The position numbers and the translations under genes were made by a program. This document shows, piece after piece, positions 7,463 to 10,386 of a stretch of 10,386 bases of DNA (positions within the stretch are counted from its first letter, which is position 1; the number at the start of each line of letters is the position of its first letter). The notes beneath the pieces were generated by a model. The model did not search any database, was not told where the DNA came from, and saw nothing but the letters and a program-made list of their open reading frames with translations. Source of the stretch: Pavlovales sp. CCMP2436 (lineage: Eukaryota; Haptophyta; Pavlovophyceae; Pavlovales); contig MU631344.1 of assembly GCA_026770615.1 (NCBI GenBank), positions 157,070 to 167,455 of the forward strand. The letters run 5' to 3'.

Positions 7463-7950
7463 CACTCGCGCACGGCATGGGCAGGCATCCTGGGGGTCCC
7501 AGAGCATGCCTGCGACCCCAGGTTGGGCATGCTGGGACCCCTGGGGACCCCCGTGAATCGCGCGCACACCTGTGCACCCGAGGTGCGGCGCCAGATCTGT
7601 GCGTCGTGGTCGCACAGCTGTACAGCTGGTGCAATTTTGCAGTGCACCACAGGTCCGCGCCGGCTGCTCGCGGCTGCGCCGGCGGCGCAGCTGTGCCTTC
7701 GCAGCCTGTGTTGCAGCCGCACGGACGAGGAGCATCGAGCCCACTCTGCGGCTAAGAGCGGGCTGCCTATCCGTCGTGCGGCGGGTTCACGCCCTGGACA
7801 AAAAAATCAGCCCATGAGGCTCGCTGCGCGCAGCTGTGCCTGTGAGCAGACTGTGCAGCCGCAGCAGATAGCTCCTATCAAGATAACTAGCTGGACGTGT
7901 CCGTTTGACTAGCACGAGAACATGCCTAACTAGAGCATACGACACTAGGC
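7463..7950. other. Non-coding spacer between transposases, rich in palindromes
   Basis: No convincing gene in this 490-bp stretch. It holds an imperfect hairpin at 7494-7540 (GGGTCCCA-GCATGCC pairing with GGGCATGC-TGGGACCC), a perfect 14-bp palindrome CAGCTGTACAGCTG at 7615-7628, a TGGACAAAAAAAT echo of the 7245 arm near 7796-7808, and four ACTAG words at 7886, 7908, 7929 and 7944 just past transposase A's stop. Long open frames on both strands here have no domain and look like products of high GC. Confidence 0.45.
7494..7540. repeat. Imperfect hairpin (GGGTCCCA ... TGGGACCC)
   Basis: The arms GGGTCCCAGAGCATGCC and GGGCATGCTGGGACCC pair except for a small bulge, with a loop of about 14 bases. 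A further GGGGACCCCC just downstream can compete with the first arm. Function unknown; possibly part of a repeat family. Confidence 0.6.
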
Positions 7951-8287
7951 TCAGTCGAGGTTGGCGTCGCACGAGCACCAGAACTTTCCGTCGTGGTCGG
8001 CCGTGAGCATGCCCTCCACGCCGCACTGCGAGCACGCCTTGAACGCCACCTCGGCCGCGGCGGAGCCCGCAGATGTCGGCGAAGAGCGCGAGGATCTCGG
8101 CCAAGGACACGGCGTTGTTCCAGTTGGGGTTGCGAAGGTTGGCGAAGAACTGCTTGCCAAAATAACGGCGGAAGGCGCGCTTGAACAGCGCGATGGGGCC
8201 CCCGTTGTGTGCCGGGCGGTCACACTGCTGCGTGCCCTGCCCACCGACTGCCGCAGAGGTGTGCGAGGAGGGCACGACCAGGAGCAC

Positions 8288-8422
8288 CTGTTTTTATATT
8301 ATTAGTTATTATTATAATCTTATTAGTTATTATTATTAGTTATTATTATTAGTTATTATTATTATTAGTTATTATTAGTTGTTATTATTAATAGTTGTTA
8401 TCATTTATAATAGTAATATAAC
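8288..8422 (-). other. Probable spliceosomal intron (135 bp) in transposase A, made of AT repeats
   Basis: On the minus strand the exon ends GCG-AAC-AAG (8425-8423), followed by GTTATATTAC. The intron ends TATAAAAACAG and the exon resumes GTG-CTC-CTG at 8287. Splicing is phase 0, keeps the reading phase and restores ANK-VLLVVPSSHTS, the strand expected after VDGHDS in DDE_1 transposases. Reading straight through hits a stop a few codons into the AT repeat. Base composition changes abruptly at both splice sites. Confidence 0.8.
8291..8421. repeat. TTATTATTAGTTA-type AT microsatellite
   Basis: Irregular tandem TTA/TTAG units (ATTAGTTATTATT and variants), almost free of G and C, embedded in GC-rich sequence. 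It fills nearly the whole intron of transposase A. The plus-strand open frame in it is a shadow. Confidence 0.85.
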
Positions 8423-9076
8423 CTTGTTCGCCGCCATAAGTTCGTGCATCGCGTCGTTGTTCAAGTTGGAGTCGTGGCCGTCGACGTTGATAACGATCGG
8501 CCGCTTGCCGATGATGCCCTTGTCGATCTGCAGGTTAGCAAACACCAGCTTGAGCGGTTATTGACCCAGCCTGTCGCGGTCTGGCCGAGGTACACGCCGT
8601 CGCCACCCTTGAGGAGCTGCGCGTGGAAGGGGCTAGGCACCAAGTTGTCGGTGCCCTTCATGATCGCGAGCAGTTCCATCTGAACGACGCCGACGAAGCC
8701 AATGATGAGGGTCCAATGCGGCGATTGCTCGAAGGGGGCGACGACTTGGTTCCCGAAATGCTTGAAGCACATGTATAATGCCGAGGCGAAGGCGCACAGG
8801 TCGACGCCCTCCGCGTGCGCTGAGGCGTCCTCGGGCCCGTTTGCCGAGCGGCTGGTGCGCTGGAACCAAGGTGCACCCCGGGCACCAGCGGCCGCGCGCA
8901 CAGTCTGCGTGTGCAGCGATTGCGCGCGGGCAAGGATGAGCCTGGCGTGTCCGCGCGCCACGATCACTCCGAGCTCCTTGCGCATGAGCCCGAGAAGCGT
9001 GTTGCGCGCCTGCATCGTCGTCGGCGCGCTGAGCTTGCCCATCCACGTCTAGATAGAGGTATATCCTATCACAAAA

Positions 9077-9268
9077 CCAGTTTGGACAAAATCAAACAGG
9101 CCAACCTCAGACTGCCTGTTTGGGTATTTGAGAAAACCCTAGGTCAAAAGCAGTTTGCTACAGTTTGAAAGACGCTTAAGTAAAAAGCCATTATTAAACG
9201 AGACCAGTTTACAGTTTGGAAAACCAGTTTGGACACACCAAACTAGACAACCTCCTGCCAGTTTGGAC
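9077..9268. repeat. Cluster of CAGTTTGG motifs and small inverted repeats
   Basis: Seven CAGTTT words in 190 bp begin at 9078, 9151, 9161, 9205, 9212, 9225 and 9259; several extend to CCAGTTTGGAC. Two inverted pairs occur: CAAACAGGC/GCCTGTTTG (9093-9101 with 9114-9122, perfect 9-bp arms) and CCAGTTTGG/CCAAACTAG (9224-9246). The cluster lies 35 bp outside the start of transposase A. Subterminal motif clusters of this kind often bind transposases, so this could be the 5' end of element A. No matching cluster was found beyond 7950. Confidence 0.6.
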
Positions 9269-9348
9269 CCCCTAAAGGACGCAAGCCTCGCTCACAGCTC
9301 CGCGGCGCTTAACGAGGGGCGAGCGGGGGGCGCAGATACAACAACAAC

Positions 9349-9377
9349 ACACAGGGAGATCACTAGATCTCCTGTGT
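9349..9377. repeat. Short hairpin ACACAGGGAGATC / AGATCTCCTGTGT
   Basis: The arms pair over about 12 bp with one bulged G and a short loop around CACT. It sits in A/C-rich non-coding sequence. No T-run follows on either strand, so a transcription terminator is not indicated. Confidence 0.6.
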
Positions 9378-9449
9378 CTCAGCGACTGCTCCAAAACCTG
9401 TTCACCAGCCCCAGGTCCGTAGGATCCTAACACAAACCACCCCTAACAA

Positions 9450-9791
9450 GCCGCAAGAATTCGTCAGCTAGCCACATCGCTCGCCAAATCACTATCACCA
9501 AGAACACAAGAATCCCTGAAACTCAGACGAACGACCGAGTTCCCCACAAATCCCATGGGAACAATCACTTCCCAGCCGTGGTCGGTATCATACCAGGAAA
9601 CGGACAATCACTGGATGAACAACAACATGACTCATAGCATAGCCACCATCCTCCGCGTCGACATAGCAGTAGCCACGCACCACGATGACGGAAAGAAAGT
9701 CCACCGAATCCTGGAACTCTACCGCGCAGGCCCACCGTGGACACCCACCAACGGCGCACCAACGATCACAGCCCCGGTACCACTCGCATGA
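9450..9791 (+). CDS. Unrecognised open frame in A/C-rich region
   Basis: Open on the plus strand from just after a TAA (9447-9449) to a TGA, with the first ATG at 9555 (MGTITSQPWSVSYQETDN). The ATG-to-stop part is 78 codons. I see no signal peptide, membrane segment, repeat or known motif. Base use (A- and C-rich, few stops) could keep a frame open by chance. A second open frame in another phase (9685-10011) and one on the minus strand (9588-9923) overlap it, so at most one is real. Listed only because it is the longest plausible plus-strand reading in a 1.3-kb stretch without a gene. Confidence 0.15.
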   Translation, partial: AARIRQLATSLAKSLSPRTQESLKLRRTTEFPTNPMGTITSQPWSVSYQETDNHWMNNNMTHSIATILRVDIAVATHHDDGKKVHRILELYRAGPPWTPTNGAPTITAPVPLA

Positions 9792-10067
9792 GGAGGCTGC
9801 CAATGCACACAAGAAGCACCAAGAAGCACCAAGAACCGGAATTAACACAAAAGGAGGGAAACCACGCAAACAGCCAGCACACGCCATAACCACACTCATG
9901 CGCTCACCCAGAATGGCAGGCACAGAACAAATTTCGATTCAAGTTATACACACCGATATCACTGCTCACTTTCGAGGAACCCAAGCTCGCACACACAACC
10001 AACAGACCTAATGATGTATAGTTTGTTGTTAAGAAAAGAAAGTTTATTCGGTTAAGAGGAGGATTAT
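9792..10067. other. A/C-rich non-coding stretch
   Basis: No supported gene. It contains a short direct repeat of AGAAGCACCA (two full copies and a partial, about 9810-9837) and ends in a more AT-rich part (10012-10067) that leads into the inverted-repeat element. Confidence 0.4.
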
Positions 10068-10238
10068 TACAGGGGATCGCGGGCAATAAGAAGGGCGAAT
10101 TTTGAGCTTGAGGCTGAGCTTCTTAGCAAATTACATGCAAACAGTGCTTGAATTCGCTTAAATTACATACAAACAATGCAAAGAAACGAGGCTCAGCTTC
10201 TTAACACCACGCCTTCTTATTGCCCGCGATCCCCTACA
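10068..10238. mobile_element. MITE-like element with perfect TIRs and TACA duplication
   Basis: The terminal inverted repeats GGGGATCGCGGGCAATAAGAAGG (10072-10094) and their exact reverse complement (10212-10234) enclose a 163-bp element. A TACA lies immediately outside each end (10068-10071 and 10235-10238), which fits a 4-bp target duplication; alternatively the outer A/T pair is a 24th TIR base. Inside there are two direct-repeat pairs: AGGCTGAGCTTCTTAGCA (10111) with AGGCTCAGCTTCTTAACA (10189), and AAATTACATGCAAACAGTGC (10128) with AAATTACATACAAACAATGC (10160). There is no coding capacity. It is a non-autonomous DNA transposon by structure; superfamily not assigned. No copy of these TIRs was seen beside either transposase. 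Confidence 0.8.
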
Positions 10239-10386
10239 TTGAGTCACACTGTCCAGCCGGCTAGAAACCCCTCGTTGGGAATCGTGGCCGGGGGAAGGAG
10301 ATAGCAGCCGCCCCCGTGAAAAGGGGCTGGTTCCGCGAGCTGCGCACATAGCGCACGTCATTCTAATTTTATAACTTATCTATAAT
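10239..10386. other. Right edge, nothing recognised
   Basis: I see no gene or RNA here. A small GC hairpin is possible at about 10297-10328 (AGCCGCCCCC with AGGGGCT), and the last 30 bases are AT-rich. Confidence 0.3.

Larger units (their letters stand above)
7951..9042 (-). pseudogene. Transposase A: pogo/DDE_1-like transposase with C-terminal zinc ribbon, one intron, two frameshifts
   Basis: Read from ATG at 9042 to TGA at 7953-7951. The N-terminal part (MGKLSAPTTMQARNTLLGLM) is followed by HWTLIIGFVGVVQMELL, FHAQLLKGG and ATGWVN, which match the beta-strand region before the second catalytic Asp of DDE_1 enzymes. A one-base slip near 8556 leads into PLKLVFANLQIDKG and then PIVINVDGHDSN, the second catalytic Asp (8482-8480). 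A 135-bp intron (8288-8422) follows, then VLLVVPSSHTS, QCDRPAHNGGPIALFKRAFR (third-acid region, Asp near 8221) and WNNAVSLAEILALFADI. A second slip near 8075 leads to FKACSQCG ... FWCSCD (Cys pairs at 8034-7969), a likely zinc ribbon at the C-terminus. I do not see the first catalytic Asp or an N-terminal helix-turn-helix DNA-binding domain, so the 5' part may be missing or split. Assignment rests on remembered DDE_1/pogo motifs. It is likely a non-autonomous, decayed copy. Confidence 0.65.

Noticed and set aside
7259..7912. 217-codon plus-strand open frame
   Set aside because: It crosses an inverted repeat, a hairpin and a palindrome, has no motif, and its composition matches GC-rich non-coding DNA.
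9588..9923. Minus-strand Cys/Trp-containing open frame that looks membrane-like
   Set aside because: It has no motif or start context, overlaps competing frames on the plus strand, and lies in A/C-rich sequence that keeps frames open by chance.
10239..10386. tRNA or small RNA gene
   Set aside because: A GGTTCCGCGAG stretch faintly recalls a T-loop, but no cloverleaf can be formed.
1..10386. rRNA, tRNA, spliced-leader or spliceosomal RNA genes
   Set aside because: None of the conserved sequences I know for these was seen on either strand by eye.

Overview
The window looks like accessory DNA from a GC-rich eukaryotic nuclear genome, probably a protist or microalga. Three things point that way: ubiquitin-like folds, an F-box-like motif beside ankyrin-type repeats, and two introns with GT...AG ends that repair broken transposase frames. 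Haptophyte, dinoflagellate, pelagophyte or similar is a guess from sequence style; I cannot name the organism. All recognisable coding sequence is on the minus strand, so the regions below run from right to left, in the direction of reading.

Right flank (about 9050-10386): A/C-rich and mostly non-coding. It holds a compact 163-bp element with perfect 23-bp terminal inverted repeats and a TACA duplication (MITE-like), a hairpin, and a cluster of CAGTTTGG motifs and small inverted repeats just outside transposase A. One weak plus-strand open frame (9450-9791) is unrecognised.

Transposon region (about 4456-9042): two unrelated DDE-type transposase genes lie in tandem. Transposase A (7951-9042) has pogo/DDE_1-like features, a 135-bp AT-repeat intron and a C-terminal zinc ribbon. 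Transposase B (4456-7175) belongs to the family with EIQS, SDxxxxxFK and HGxGxxDG motifs. It has a 191-bp intron carrying a 13-bp minisatellite, a Cys-rich segment and a BAH-like tail. Both carry frameshifts; B also has three in-frame TAG codons. They are probably decayed, unless TAG is read as an amino acid. A spacer at 7176-7950 holds an inverted-repeat pair and palindromes.

Ubiquitin/F-box/ankyrin region (1199-4369): one phase is open for 3.2 kb except for a TGA (3089-3091) and a TAG (2573-2575). It encodes ubiquitin-like domain 1, an A/P/E linker, an F-box-like motif, ankyrin-like repeats, an A/Q/P linker and ubiquitin-like domain 2. Each ubiquitin-like domain is exactly 76 residues and ends in Gly-Gly followed by Ala, like a processed ubiquitin fusion. 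This is the most unusual part of the window.

Left end (1-1198): in the same phase after a TAA, a Pro/Gln-rich protein with two frame slips in G/C tracts leads off the left edge. Its last part resembles the region ahead of the reverse transcriptase in some protist LINE-like elements, which is a weak assignment.

Taken together this is a mobile-element-rich locus. Whether the ubiquitin-like unit is a host gene or part of a retroelement polyprotein is the main open question.
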